Source of the DNA: JANQRZ01 sp965215165
GTDB lineage: Bacteria; Bacteroidota; Rhodothermia; Rhodothermales; JANQRZ01
DNA length: 64,000 nucleotides
Reading direction: 5' to 3'
Assembly: GCA_965215165.1 (NCBI GenBank)
Contig: CBDCCX010000006.1
Coordinates: 3,038,001 to 3,102,000, forward strand
Made by a program: the position numbers and the translations under genes. The notes under the pieces were generated by a model that was given only the letters and a program-made list of their open reading frames with translations, searched no databases and was not told the DNA's origin. Positions 24,640 to 34,405 of this stretch are shown one piece after another (position 1 is the first letter of the stretch; each line of letters begins with the position of its first letter).

Positions 24640-27045
24640 CTAGCGCACGACCGTCATCCGGCCCGTCTCGGCGAGCGTCTCGCCGGCCGTCTCCGCCGTC
24701 AGCCGGTAGAGGTAGACGCCCGACGGCAGCACGGCGTCGAGGCCGAGCGTCCGGCCCACGCCCGCGCCCATCGCCTGCGGCGCGAGGCTGAGCACGCGGC
24801 GGCCGAGCACGTCGTAGAGCTCCATCCCGACGCGCGCGTCAGCCGGCAGATCGAAGCGCACCGTCGTCCGGTCGGCAAACGGGTTTGGGTAGGCCCCGCG
24901 CAGCGCGAACGCCGCCGGCAGCGCCGCACCACCCTCGTTCGCGGTCGTTACCGGCTCGGCGAAGGCCTCGGAGCCGTCGGCGAAGGTGAGCAGCAGGCCG
25001 AAGCTCGGCGGCTCGCCGTTCGTGTCGTCCTCGTTCTCCGGGGTCAGGAAGCCCGAGGCGAGGACCGTCCCGGCCTGGTTCTCCCGGCCCGAGAGGTCTA
25101 GCTCGAACATACCGACCGACGTGACGCCGTCGGCCGTGGTGACCTCGAGCGTCAGCATCCCAGGCCCAATCGGCTGGTACTCGGCCTGTCCGCCGTAGGG
25201 CACGTCGTTGAAGAGGATGACGGACTGCGTCGTCCCAGTGCGGACGTCGACGGCCGGCGCGTCCGGGGTGCCGTGCACGAAGTTCAGCTCCACGTTGTCC
25301 TCGACCGTCGAGACAAGCTGGGCGGTGGAGTTGAACACGAGCGTAAAGGCGATGTCTTCGCCGTCCGGGTTGGGCTCGAAGTCGCCCTCGCCGACGCCGG
25401 TAGCGATGAGCTGATAGGGGAGCTGCCCCGAGAGGTTGTAGGTCTCGGTGAAGATGGCGTCGTCGGCGCTGTCGGAGTCGCCGGGCGCGATGGCCACCTC
25501 GAGGTCTATGTCGGACGGGACGCCGGTGAACTGAGTTGCAGTGCGGAAGGCGAGGTCGTCCTCGAAGAGCACGCCGTTGACGTAGACGTCCACCTCGTCG
25601 AAGGCCGGGTCCGGGGCGTTGTGGATGATCTGGAGCGTGGCCTCGAGCACGTCCTGGCGCGCGATGTCGGTCTCCTGCACCGGGAGGAGCTGGTAGCCAG
25701 CGACCGGGTCGTCGAAGTCGAACTGGCTGAGGACGCCGGAGAAGTCGAAGAGCGAGACCGGCAGCGGCTCACCGTCGAGCTCGGTGTCGTCGGCGTTGGG
25801 GACCCGGAGGGCGACCGTACTGTCGCTGGAGGTTTTGTCGGAGATATCGTAGGTGGTGGCGGGCTGGAACTCGGTGTCGCCGGCCGGAACGAGCTGGAGG
25901 TTGACTACCTGAACCAGCTCGCTCTCGTACGCTTCGCCGTTCTGGCCGATCTCCTCGAGCGTGAGCACCTGGGCGACCGGGAGCTCGTCGGTGCCCAGAA
26001 CCTCGTAGTCGTTCTCCGCGTCGAGCTGCTCGTTGATCTGGAAGAGCGAGGCGAACTCGCTGGTCTGGCCGGTGACGCGGAGCACGGTGCCGGGGGCGAT
26101 GGTGCCGTCGGCGACGGCCTCCTTGAACGGCCCCGAGGTCTGGCGGATGGTGAGGCCGGCGGTGTCGTCCTGGATCCGGGTGAAGTCGCCCATCGCGCGC
26201 GTGACGACGCCCTCGACGGTGACGGTGCTGCCGAGCGGGAGGTCCCGCGCCTCGGCAATGGTGATGGCCCCCCCCTCTTCCTCGGGGAGAAGAAACGTCG
26301 TGCCGTCGGGCAGCACGGCGAGCAGGCCAAAGGCGGCCGGGGTGCCGTTCGTGTCGTCCTCGTCCTCTGGCGTCACGAAGCCCGAGGCGAGCAGCGAGAA
26401 GGCGAGCCCGTCGAGATCGGAGAAATCGGCGACGAACGTGCCGATGGTGAGAGCGCCCGAAGAGTTGGTGACGTCGAGGACGTAGCGCGTGCCGGCCACG
26501 CTGGCGTAGCCCGTGATGCTTCCGTAGAGCAGGTCGTTGGCGAACAGCCGGCCGCTCTCGAGGACATCGATGCGCGGCGCGTCCGTGGCCCCGTGCGCGA
26601 TGTTGAAGCGGACCTGGTTGGGGTTGTCCGAGGTCTCGCGCGCCATCGTGTTGACGAACAGCTCGGCCGCGATGTCCTCGCCGTTGGGATTCGCCTGGAA
26701 CCCGGCTGGATCGGCCACGCCGCCAACGATAATCTGGTAGGTTTCGCCAGCCTCGAGCGTGATAGACTGGTTTTCAACGATGTCATCTTCTAGTGAGTCA
26801 TTGCTGACCGACACCGCGTATTGGCCGGGTTGAAAATCGAGGAAGGCCGTAGCCTCGCGGAAGGGAACGTCCTCAATGACTCGCAACGTCGGCATCGTGT
26901 CGCTGAGACCCAAGAAGCTCACGTCTACGGTGTCGGCGGCGGGATCAGGAGCGTTGTGGATGATCTGGACGCGCTGCGCCTGGAGCGGGAGCGCGAACAG
27001 CAAGGCGAGCAGGAGGAACGGGAAACGGGCAGTGGCAAAGGACAT
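24640..27045 (-). CDS. Secreted DUF4397-domain protein with T9SS sorting tail
   Basis: 801 residues. Signal peptide FPFLLLALLFALPLQAQ. Two or more DUF4397 domains start VQIIHNAPDPAADTVDVS (about residue 25) and LQIIHNAPDPAFDEVDVYV (about 480), each with later FVHGTPDAP-like or FNIAHGATDAP segments. Between them lies a DUF5689/OB-fold-like stretch (GSTVTVEGVVTRAMGDFTRI, VLRVTGQTSEFASLFQIN). The C-terminus is a T9SS type A domain (RGAYPNPFADRTTVRFDL, YDVLGRRVL, SGVYLYRLTAE). Known members are surface or secreted proteins of Bacteroidota; function unknown. Confidence 0.88.
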   Translation of the reverse strand: MSFATARFPFLLLALLFALPLQAQRVQIIHNAPDPAADTVDVSFLGLSDTMPTLRVIEDVPFREATAFLDFQPGQYAVSVSNDSLEDDIVENQSITLEAGETYQIIVGGVADPAGFQANPNGEDIAAELFVNTMARETSDNPNQVRFNIAHGATDAPRIDVLESGRLFANDLLYGSITGYASVAGTRYVLDVTNSSGALTIGTFVADFSDLDGLAFSLLASGFVTPEDEDDTNGTPAAFGLLAVLPDGTTFLLPEEEGGAITIAEARDLPLGSTVTVEGVVTRAMGDFTRIQDDTAGLTIRQTSGPFKEAVADGTIAPGTVLRVTGQTSEFASLFQINEQLDAENDYEVLGTDELPVAQVLTLEEIGQNGEAYESELVQVVNLQLVPAGDTEFQPATTYDISDKTSSDSTVALRVPNADDTELDGEPLPVSLFDFSGVLSQFDFDDPVAGYQLLPVQETDIARQDVLEATLQIIHNAPDPAFDEVDVYVNGVLFEDDLAFRTATQFTGVPSDIDLEVAIAPGDSDSADDAIFTETYNLSGQLPYQLIATGVGEGDFEPNPDGEDIAFTLVFNSTAQLVSTVEDNVELNFVHGTPDAPAVDVRTGTTQSVILFNDVPYGGQAEYQPIGPGMLTLEVTTADGVTSVGMFELDLSGRENQAGTVLASGFLTPENEDDTNGEPPSFGLLLTFADGSEAFAEPVTTANEGGAALPAAFALRGAYPNPFADRTTVRFDLPADARVGMELYDVLGRRVLSLAPQAMGAGVGRTLGLDAVLPSGVYLYRLTAETAGETLAETGRMTVVR

Positions 27046-27341
27046 GGTGCGAACCGTTGGTCGGAGGGGGCGGAGCGGAAGAGGGCGTGTCCAGCAGAGG
27101 GGACGCCGCCGAGCGCGCAGAAGACTCGATGTCGTCCGCCTCGGTTCCGGTCGGCCCGAGGGGCGCGCGCTAGAGGGTTTGGCAGGGGGAGCATGACCGG
27201 GATACCCGCCAGACGGGCTACCCGCCAGAGGAGTGCGGTATCTACAACCGTGCCGGGCCGCGCTGGGCGGCCCCCGAACCGGCGAGGCGCGGCGACGTAT
27301 TAGCGCCCGCTCCTTGTGCCCATGCTCCTCCTGCCCGTGCT

Positions 27342-28595
27342 ATGCGCCAGTTCGATGTCCCCGCCTTCTACCAGAGCCCGATCATCTCGGCTGTCAAGGC
27401 GGCCCGCCACGAGGCCGACCCGCGCAAGCGCGACCTCGCCCCGAGCGTGCTCGACTTCGGGCCGGTGCGCTTCAAGATCGCCCGCCACTTCGGGTTCTGC
27501 TACGGCGTCGAGAACGCCATCGAGATCGCCTACCGCGCCCTCGACGAGCACCCGGAGCGCGCCGCCGCCGGCCGCATCTTCCTGCTCTCCGAGATGATCC
27601 ACAACCCGCACGTCAACATCGACCTGCAGACGCGCGGCATCCGCTTCCTCCGCACGACCGCCGGCGAGCAGCTCATCCCGTTCGACGACCTCGGGCCGGA
27701 CGACCTTGTCATCATCCCGGCCTTCGGCACGACGCGCGAGATCGAGGCCGACTTGCAGGCGCGCGGCGTCTCGACCGAGGCCTACAACACGACCTGCCCG
27801 TTCGTCGAGAAGGTCTGGAAGCGCAGCGAGCAGATCGGCCGGAAGGACTACACCATCGTCGTGCACGGCAAGCGCTACCACGAGGAGACGCGCGCCACCA
27901 TCTCGCACGCCCGCGCGAACGCGCCGGTCGTCGTCGTCCGCGACCTCGACGAGGCCGAGGCCCTCGCCGCCGTGGTCCGGGGTGCGCGCGGCGCGGCGTT
28001 CTTCTTCGAGCGCTTCGCCGAGCGCCACACGCCGGACTTTGACCCCGCTCGCGATCTGGCCCGCATCGGGGTCGTCAACCAGACCACGATGCTCGCCACC
28101 GAGACGCAGGCCATCGCCGACCTGCTCAAGGCCGCTGTCGCCGAGCGCTACGGCGCGGAGGCCCTCGCCGAGCACTTCGCCGACACCTCGGACACGCTCT
28201 GCTACGCGACCAAGGAGAACCAGGACGCGACCTACACGCTCATCGAGGACGGGGCCGACCTCGCCATCGTCGTCGGGGGCTACAACTCGTCCAACACGAG
28301 CCACCTCGTCGAGCTGTGCGAGACCCACATGCCGACCTACTTCGTCTCCGGAGCCGAGAACGTCCAGCGCGACGCGATCCGGCACTTCGACCTCCACGCC
28401 CGCGCCGTCCGCGAGACCGCCGGCTGGTTCCCCTGGCCCACGGCCGCCGAGCGCCCGGTCGACATCGTGCTCACGGCCGGGGCCTCGTGCCCGGACGCGC
28501 TCCTCGACGGCGTCATTCGCTGCGTCCTCGGCTGGTTCGACGGCACGCGCTCGGTCGAGGACGCCCTCGCGCCGTTCGCCGCCGAAGCAGTCTAG
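27342..28595 (+). CDS. ispH: 4-hydroxy-3-methylbut-2-enyl diphosphate reductase (IspH), long form
   Basis: 417 residues. The three iron-sulfur cysteines are seen in GFCYGVENA, NTTCPFVEKVWK and DTLCYATKENQDAT. Other conserved parts are EMIHNPHVN and GGYNSSNTSHL. Known reaction: last step of the MEP pathway, reducing HMBPP to IPP and DMAPP. E. coli IspH is about 315 residues; the N-terminal extension (FYQSPIISAVKAARHE) and the YGVENAIEIAY pattern fit the longer cyanobacterial/plant-like type. A divergent 296-nt gap separates it from the minus-strand T9SS gene. Confidence is high. Confidence 0.95.
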   Translation: MRQFDVPAFYQSPIISAVKAARHEADPRKRDLAPSVLDFGPVRFKIARHFGFCYGVENAIEIAYRALDEHPERAAAGRIFLLSEMIHNPHVNIDLQTRGIRFLRTTAGEQLIPFDDLGPDDLVIIPAFGTTREIEADLQARGVSTEAYNTTCPFVEKVWKRSEQIGRKDYTIVVHGKRYHEETRATISHARANAPVVVVRDLDEAEALAAVVRGARGAAFFFERFAERHTPDFDPARDLARIGVVNQTTMLATETQAIADLLKAAVAERYGAEALAEHFADTSDTLCYATKENQDATYTLIEDGADLAIVVGGYNSSNTSHLVELCETHMPTYFVSGAENVQRDAIRHFDLHARAVRETAGWFPWPTAAERPVDIVLTAGASCPDALLDGVIRCVLGWFDGTRSVEDALAPFAAEAV

Positions 28596-28706
28596 CGCAG
28601 CCCGTGCTGGCCCCGGTCAGGGCACCACGCTGCACCCCTACGATCCTTTCCCGACAGCGCAGGTCTCGCCTCAGCACGCGCGTCATTCGCCGTTCGCCGC
28701 TCTCCT

Positions 28707-29456
28707 ATGGCTTGGTACGAGGACTGGTTCGACTCGGACGCCTACGAGTTGGTCTACGATCAGCGCGACCTCTCCGAGGCGCGGCGGCTCGCCGACCTGG
28801 TCGAGCGGAGCGTGCAGCCGGGGCCGGGGGCCGAGGTGCTGGACGTGGGCTGCGGCCGGGGGCGGCACGCGCGGATCCTCGCCGCGCGCGGCTACCGCGT
28901 CACGGGCGTGGACCTCTCCGAGCGCGCCCTCGAGGCCGCCCGCCGCCGCGCTGCGCGCGAGGGGCTGGCCGTCACCTTCCGGCAGGCCGACATGCGGGCA
29001 CTGCCGTTCAAGTCCGCCTTCGACGGGGCCGTCAACCTCTTCACCACGTTCGGCTACTTTGAGGCCGAGGCCGACCACCAGCGCGTGATCGACGGCATCG
29101 CTCGCGCACTCCGGCCGGGCGGCTGGTTCGCGCAGGACTTCCTCAACGCACCCTACCTCCGCGAGCACGTGGTCGCCTGTAGCGAGCGCGAGGCGGACGG
29201 CGTCCGGATCGTGCAGCGCCGCCGGATCGTCGAGGCCCCCGCCGGCCCGCGCATCGAAAAGCAGATCAGCGTCTACCAGAACGGGCGCGCGCGCACCTTC
29301 TCCGAGTCCGTCCGCCTCCTCGCCGCCGCCGACTTCCGGCGGATGTACGCCGCCGCCGGCCTCACCGTCGAGGCCACCTTGGGCGACTACGACGGCGGCC
29401 CGCACACTGCCGGCTCGCCCCGGCTTATTTTGTGCGCCCGCAAGCGGACGGGTTAG
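28707..29456 (+). CDS. Class I SAM-dependent methyltransferase
   Basis: 249 residues from ATG 28707. SAM-binding motifs: motif I VLDVGCGRGRHARIL, acidic loop VTGVDLSERAL, motif II FRQADMRALPF, motif IV FDGAVNLFTTFGYF and LRPGGWFAQDFLN. The N-terminus WYEDWFDSDAYELVY matches methyltransferases of unknown substrate common in Bacteroidota. It follows ispH by 111 nt on the same strand and may be co-transcribed. Substrate not deducible. Confidence 0.88.
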   Translation: MAWYEDWFDSDAYELVYDQRDLSEARRLADLVERSVQPGPGAEVLDVGCGRGRHARILAARGYRVTGVDLSERALEAARRRAAREGLAVTFRQADMRALPFKSAFDGAVNLFTTFGYFEAEADHQRVIDGIARALRPGGWFAQDFLNAPYLREHVVACSEREADGVRIVQRRRIVEAPAGPRIEKQISVYQNGRARTFSESVRLLAAADFRRMYAAAGLTVEATLGDYDGGPHTAGSPRLILCARKRTG

Positions 29457-29550
29457 GGGTGTGTGGATGGTGGTTCGTGGGAGAGCTCGCTTCCCCGTCC
29501 AAGCCGCAACCCACCACCAACAACAAACCACGAACCACGAACAACCCCCC

Positions 29551-30939
29551 ATGCAAAACGCCCTCACCTACGCCCAGAAGCACGCCGACCCGTTCGTCGA
29601 GCAGCTCACCGACTGGCTCCGCATCCCGTCCATCTCCACCGACCCGGCCTACGACGCCGACACGCGCCGCGCCGCCGACTGGCTCGCCGACGACCTCCGC
29701 CGCATCGGGATGCAGACGGTGGAGGTGATGGAGACCGGCTCGTCGGCGAGCCCCGGCCACCCGATCGTCTACGCCGAGCACCGGGCCTCCGAGACGGCAC
29801 CGACCGTGCTCGTCTACGGGCACTACGATGTGCAGCCGCCGGACCCGCTCGAGCTGTGGGACAGCCCGCCCTTCGAGCCGGTCATCAAGGATGGCAACAT
29901 CGTCGCGCGCGGCGCGGCTGACGACAAGGGGCAGGCGTTCATGCACGTCAAGTCCGTCGAGGCCTACCTCCAGAGCGGGACCGAGCTGCCGGTCAACCTC
30001 AAGATGATGATCGAGGGCGAGGAGGAGAGCGGGAGCGTCCACCTCGCGCCGTTCATCGAAGAGCATAAGGACCTGCTCGCGGCCGGTGTGGTGCTGGTCT
30101 CCGACACGTCGCTCTTCGCGCCCGGCGTGCCGAGCATCGCCTACGGCCTGCGCGGGCTGGCCTACGTCGAGGTCGAGCTGACCGGGCCGGGCAAGGACCT
30201 GCACTCGGGCGTCTACGGCGGCGGGGTCGAGAACCCGGTCAACGCCCTCGCCCGGATGATCGCCGACCTCCACGACGACGGCCACCGCGTCACCGTCGAG
30301 GGCTTCTACGACAACGTCCGCGACCTGAGCGACGACGAGCGCGAGGCGTACCGCGCGCTGCCCTTCGACCTGGAGGCGTGGATGGCCGAGGCCGGCGTCA
30401 AGGCCACCAAGACCGAGAGCGGCTACACCGCGCTCGAAGGCACCTCCGGCCGCCCGACGCTCGACGTCAACGGCATCTGGGGCGGCTACACCGGCAAGGG
30501 GGCCAAGACCGTCCTGCCCTCGAAGGCGACGGCCAAGATCTCGTGCCGCCTGGTGCCGGACCAGGGGCCGGAGGAGATCACCAAAAAGCTCCGCCGCCAC
30601 TTCGAGGAGCACGTCCCCGACACGATGACGCTCGACTTCCGCGACCTCCACGGCGGGCACGGGGCCATCGTCGACGTCACGGCCCCGGCGATGCAGGCGG
30701 CGGCGAAGGCGCTCGAGGGCGTCTTCGGCCAGACCCCGCACTTCACGCGCGAGGGCGGCTCGATCCCCGTCGTGGCCGACTTCAAGCGGCTGCTCGGGCT
30801 GGACACCGTGCTGATGGGCTTCGGGCTGGACTCCGACTCCATCCACAGCCCGAACGAGCGCTTCGGGCTGGACCGGTTCCACCAGGGCATCGAGGCCTCG
30901 ATCCGCTTCCTCGACGCCTACGCGAAGCAGGAGGCCTAG
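29551..30939 (+). CDS. M20 family dipeptidase
   Basis: 462 residues from ATG 29551; upstream in-frame codons in the A/C-rich leader are not credible coding. Metal and catalytic motifs: YGHYDVQPPDP (His, Asp), RGAADDKGQ (bridging Asp), EGEEESGS (catalytic Glu and zinc Glu), then DTSLFAPGVPSI, the dimerisation lid GGYTGKGAKTVLP, and the final metal His in DSIHSPNERF. This is the dipeptidase (PepV/CNDP-like) branch. Known role: hydrolysis of dipeptides or related amides in the cytoplasm. It ends at a strong bidirectional hairpin. Confidence 0.92.
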   Translation: MQNALTYAQKHADPFVEQLTDWLRIPSISTDPAYDADTRRAADWLADDLRRIGMQTVEVMETGSSASPGHPIVYAEHRASETAPTVLVYGHYDVQPPDPLELWDSPPFEPVIKDGNIVARGAADDKGQAFMHVKSVEAYLQSGTELPVNLKMMIEGEEESGSVHLAPFIEEHKDLLAAGVVLVSDTSLFAPGVPSIAYGLRGLAYVEVELTGPGKDLHSGVYGGGVENPVNALARMIADLHDDGHRVTVEGFYDNVRDLSDDEREAYRALPFDLEAWMAEAGVKATKTESGYTALEGTSGRPTLDVNGIWGGYTGKGAKTVLPSKATAKISCRLVPDQGPEEITKKLRRHFEEHVPDTMTLDFRDLHGGHGAIVDVTAPAMQAAAKALEGVFGQTPHFTREGGSIPVVADFKRLLGLDTVLMGFGLDSDSIHSPNERFGLDRFHQGIEASIRFLDAYAKQEA

Positions 30940-30945
30940 ACGCAC

Positions 30946-30979
30946 GGGAGCCGCTGCCAAGCGCTCGGCAGCGGCTCCC
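30946..30979. terminator. Bidirectional terminator between convergent genes
   Basis: A perfect 13-bp stem, GGGAGCCGCTGCC with GGCAGCGGCTCCC, and an 8-nt loop. It is 6 nt after the M20 stop and 24 nt from the end of the minus-strand repeat-protein gene. Confidence 0.85.
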
Positions 30980-31003
30980 TGGCGGTCTCGCCCGGTCGCG
31001 GGG

Positions 31004-34000
31004 TTAGCGAACGAGGGTGACGCGGTGGTTCTTGACCACGTCCCCGGCGGTGATGCGGAGGACGTAGGTCCCGCTCGCCAGGTCCCGCGCGTCGAGCGTG
31101 AACCCGTGGTCCGAGCCGGCCTCGAGCTCGCCGTCGTGCAGCACGGCGACGCGGCGGCCGAGCACGTCGAACGCCTCGACCACGGCCTCGTCGGTCTCGG
31201 CGACCCGGACCACGACCTGGGCGCGCTCCCGGAACGGGTTCGGATAGACCGCCGTGCGGAGCGGCTCCATCGGCATGATCTCTACGTCCACCTCGACGCC
31301 GTCGATGCCGGTGGAGGCGTCTCCGGTGCGCGACGAGCCGGAGAGGGCGCTCGCCTCGTCGCGCACGCGGAACCGGTGAGAGCCGGGCGCGAGGACCTCG
31401 GTGCGGAACGAGTAGGCGCGGCGCGCGGACGCATCGCTGGTCCCCTCGACGGTGCCGACGAGCACGTAGGCGTCACCCGCCTTATGCTCGACCAGGAAGC
31501 TCCCGGCCCCGGCGTCCCAGTGCAGCACGGCCCGGTCGCCGTCGGCCTCGCCCCGCAGGTTCTCCATCCCGGCAACGGGCGCGCTCTCGGGGAAGTCGTA
31601 GGTCCCGGTGTAGGTCAGCGTGGACGTCGAGGTCCGCGCGGAGACGACGGGCGAGCGCCCGGCGGCGGCCGAGCCGACGGCGGCGGCGGCGGTCCCGTAG
31701 TCGGCCTCCGCTTCGGCCTCGGCCTCAGCCTCAGCTTCGCTTTCGATGGCAAAGCCGTTGTCGACGAACTGCATTGGCGGACCGCTGCCACCGCCGTTCG
31801 TGGAGTCGGCCGGGCCGGGGTCTTCGAGCGCGAGCTGCGGATCGCTGACGCTGGCCGGGTCGGTTTGCACCTCGGCGCTGACCATCAGCGAACACTCGCC
31901 CGACTCGTTCTCGGCTTCGGCCTCCTCCTCGTTGTCGGCTCCGTCGATGGGCGTGCCGGCCACGGCGACGGCCACGGCGAGGGCTTTGCAGTCGGGGCCG
32001 AGGTCGCGCGCCTCGGCCGTGGCGCTGACGGTGCCGGCATTCGTGCCGCTCGGGATGCGAACCGTGAGCGTGACGATGGGGCCGGTGGCGGCGGCAGCGG
32101 CGGCGGCGTAGGGCGAGGTCCGCACGCGGGTGTTGGCCCGCATGTCGTCGCGGCCGGCACCGGCGGCGGACGCGGCGGCGGCTCCCGCCACGTAGCCCAC
32201 TTCGGCCTCGGCCTCGGCTTCGGCCTCCACCTCGAAGGCGACGTGCGACAGGTCGAGGATCGGGCGCGGCACGTCGCCCCGGTCGCCCTCCGGCGCGGGG
32301 CCGGGACGCCGGTACCGCGTGTACCGGACCTGCCCGCGGTCGAAGACGCTCGTCGAGGTCGAGGTCGCGGCGGCGGCGTCGGCCGGGGTCGGGAGCAACC
32401 CGTTCTCGGCCTGCACGCCGACGGCGGCGGCGGCGGCCGACGCCGACTCGAAGTCGGTCTCGGCTTCGGCCTCAGCCTCGGCCTCGGACTCGACCTCGGT
32501 CTCGAGATTCCCACGCCAGTGCGTCGAGGCGAGCACGGGCGAGCCCTTGGCTAGGGCCGCCGGCGAGTCCGCCTCCTCCTCGCGCTGGACGTCGGCGAAG
32601 TCGGTGCCGGAGGGGGCCCCGACGAACGTCTCGCCGCCCTGCACACTGTCCGCGTACTCTAGGGCTCCCGCGATGTCCGACCGGGCGGTAGCGGTCGCGT
32701 CGCCGTCGGCGCTGGGCGTCGAGGAGGCCGACGCGGAGGGTGGGCCGACGTCCGGCGCTTCCGCGCTCGCCTCGGTCTCAACCTCCGCAGTCGCCTCGGC
32801 CTCGGTCGTCACGGTGCCGGCTCGGTCGCGCTCCAGGTCGAAGGCGTAGCCGTCGGTGAGGCGGTAGAGGAAGCCGAACCGCTCGCGCGTGGAGGTGGAG
32901 GTCGTCGTGGTGGCCGCGACCTGGGAGGTCGCCCCGAGGCCCGTCGCGCCGCCGCCGCCGCTGGCGATGCCGGCTGCTGCGGCGGCGTTGTTGCCGCCTT
33001 CGGCCTCGGCCTCGGCTTCGACCTCGGCTTCGGCCTCGGCCTCGAACAGGCCCTTGCCGTCGGTTCCGTGCCGGAAGAGGCTAGACTCCTCGTCGAAGGC
33101 AGGCCGGGTCTTGCTCGCGCCCTCGTCGGCGTCCTCGCGGTCCTGGAAGAGCGCCGGGCGCTGCTCCCGCACCGTCGAGGTGATGGCCGAGGTGGCGACC
33201 GAGACGTCGGTGTCGGTCCGGGCGAAGTCGCCGGCCGCCGCGACGGCCGCGCCGCCGGTGGAGACGGCCGCCGCCGCGCCCGGCGTCACCTCGACTTCAG
33301 CCTCGGCTTCGGTCTCAGCTTCCACTTCGGCCTCGGTGTCGACCTGGAGCACCGGGTCGCCTCCCCGATTCGCCGGCGGCGTCGATGTGACGTCGTCGTC
33401 GTCGGTGTAGGGGACGAGCAGCTCCGAGACGGACGTGATGGTCGAGGTCCCGACCTGGGTCCGCACCTGGGTGTCCCCGGCGACGGGCGCGATCTCGCCG
33501 TCATCGAAGAGGTACACGCTGGTGCCGACGGCCGCCGCCGAGGCCGCCGTGCCGCCGATGGCGATGGCGGCTCCGTTGGTCACCTCCGCCTCGGCCTCGG
33601 ACTCGACTTCGGCCTCGGACTCCGCCTCGGCGCTCGCGAGCGAGGCGTGGGCGAACGGGTTCTCGAACCCACCCGGCCGGTACGAGGGGCCGGCCTGGAC
33701 GTTGGCCCCGCGCGGGGCCGGTTCGCGCAGCGAGATCAGGCCCGACCCTGAGGTCTTGGCCTCGACGGCGGCGTTGCTCCCAGAGGCTGCGGCCGCCGCG
33801 CCGATGGCTCCGGCCCCGGCCGCCTTGCCGTCGGCCACCTCGGCCTCGATCTCAGACTCCGCTTCGGCCTCGGCCTCGGCCTCGATGCCGGACTCGACCT
33901 CGGAACCGGTCGAGTCGGAGACGACGGTGAAGCGCACCATCAGCGGGTCGCCCGCCGTGCCGCCGCCGTTGCTGCCGGTGTAGGGCGTAGCGGTCAGGTC

Positions 34001-34405
34001 GTACGTCCCGTCGGCGAGGTCGAGGGCGGTGAAGTCCCCCGCGTCGTCGTTGTTGAGCGCGTAGGGGAAGACGTTGTCGGTCTCCGAGAGGACTGTTGCG
34101 CCGAGGGCATCGGCCAGCACGAACGCGACGCTGCCGATCTGGTCCGGCTCGGTCTCGACGCGGATCGTGTACGGCGGCAAGGTCTTCGTGTCGAGCGTGG
34201 ACCCGTTGCCGAAGTCGGAGAGGTCACGGTCCTGCTCGGCGTTGACGAGGATGAAGTCCACGATGGTGCCCTGGGCGGCCACCGGCGTGGCGACTCCCCC
34301 AAGCAGGAAGAGCAGGAGCAGAGCGGGGGCGAACAGACGTAGGCCCCGGTACGTGGTCGAACGAGCGCTCAGCCTCTCGAGGCTGGCGAGATAGGTGAGG
34401 TACAT
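31004..34405 (-). CDS. Giant secreted protein with nine alternating Glu-Ala blocks and T9SS sorting tail
   Basis: 1133 residues from ATG 34405 (an ATG at 34456 adds 17). Signal peptide LFAPALLLLFLLGGVATPVAA. A beta-rich head (about residues 45-165) with ALDLADGTYDLTATPY precedes nine modules of about 65-100 residues. Each begins with 8-20 residues alternating Glu with Ala/Val/Ser (for example EAEAEAEAESEIEAEV), then an Ala/Gly-rich patch, often a Thr/Ser run (TSTST), then a variable linker. The end has a fibronectin-like piece, AVYPNPFRERAQVVV, VEAFDVLGRRVAVLHDG and SGTYVLRI, a T9SS sorting domain. No database family is recognised for the modules. Alternating charged/small residues favour amphipathic beta-strands, so a fibre, beta-solenoid or cation-binding surface layer are possible (inference). 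Confidence 0.85.
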   Translation of the reverse strand: MYLTYLASLERLSARSTTYRGLRLFAPALLLLFLLGGVATPVAAQGTIVDFILVNAEQDRDLSDFGNGSTLDTKTLPPYTIRVETEPDQIGSVAFVLADALGATVLSETDNVFPYALNNDDAGDFTALDLADGTYDLTATPYTGSNGGGTAGDPLMVRFTVVSDSTGSEVESGIEAEAEAEAESEIEAEVADGKAAGAGAIGAAAAASGSNAAVEAKTSGSGLISLREPAPRGANVQAGPSYRPGGFENPFAHASLASAEAESEAEVESEAEAEVTNGAAIAIGGTAASAAAVGTSVYLFDDGEIAPVAGDTQVRTQVGTSTITSVSELLVPYTDDDDVTSTPPANRGGDPVLQVDTEAEVEAETEAEAEVEVTPGAAAAVSTGGAAVAAAGDFARTDTDVSVATSAITSTVREQRPALFQDREDADEGASKTRPAFDEESSLFRHGTDGKGLFEAEAEAEVEAEAEAEGGNNAAAAAGIASGGGGATGLGATSQVAATTTTSTSTRERFGFLYRLTDGYAFDLERDRAGTVTTEAEATAEVETEASAEAPDVGPPSASASSTPSADGDATATARSDIAGALEYADSVQGGETFVGAPSGTDFADVQREEEADSPAALAKGSPVLASTHWRGNLETEVESEAEAEAEAETDFESASAAAAAVGVQAENGLLPTPADAAAATSTSTSVFDRGQVRYTRYRRPGPAPEGDRGDVPRPILDLSHVAFEVEAEAEAEAEVGYVAGAAAASAAGAGRDDMRANTRVRTSPYAAAAAAATGPIVTLTVRIPSGTNAGTVSATAEARDLGPDCKALAVAVAVAGTPIDGADNEEEAEAENESGECSLMVSAEVQTDPASVSDPQLALEDPGPADSTNGGGSGPPMQFVDNGFAIESEAEAEAEAEAEADYGTAAAAVGSAAAGRSPVVSARTSTSTLTYTGTYDFPESAPVAGMENLRGEADGDRAVLHWDAGAGSFLVEHKAGDAYVLVGTVEGTSDASARRAYSFRTEVLAPGSHRFRVRDEASALSGSSRTGDASTGIDGVEVDVEIMPMEPLRTAVYPNPFRERAQVVVRVAETDEAVVEAFDVLGRRVAVLHDGELEAGSDHGFTLDARDLASGTYVLRITAGDVVKNHRVTLVR
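31700..33905 (-). repeat. Nine Glu-Ala coding blocks with about 200-305 nt spacing
   Basis: Blocks lie near 33838-33905, 33583-33636, 33291-33346, 33000-33049, 32757-32806, 32445-32505, 32199-32241, 31905-31936 and 31700-31747. On the + strand they read as runs of CGGCCT/CGGCTT hexamers. Block 8 is short and blocks 5 and 8 are degenerate. Confidence 0.85.

Noticed and set aside
31700..33905. Regular repeats considered as a CRISPR array
   Set aside because: The repeats are coding, vary in length and sequence, and lie in one intact frame with signal peptide and sorting tail; no cas genes.
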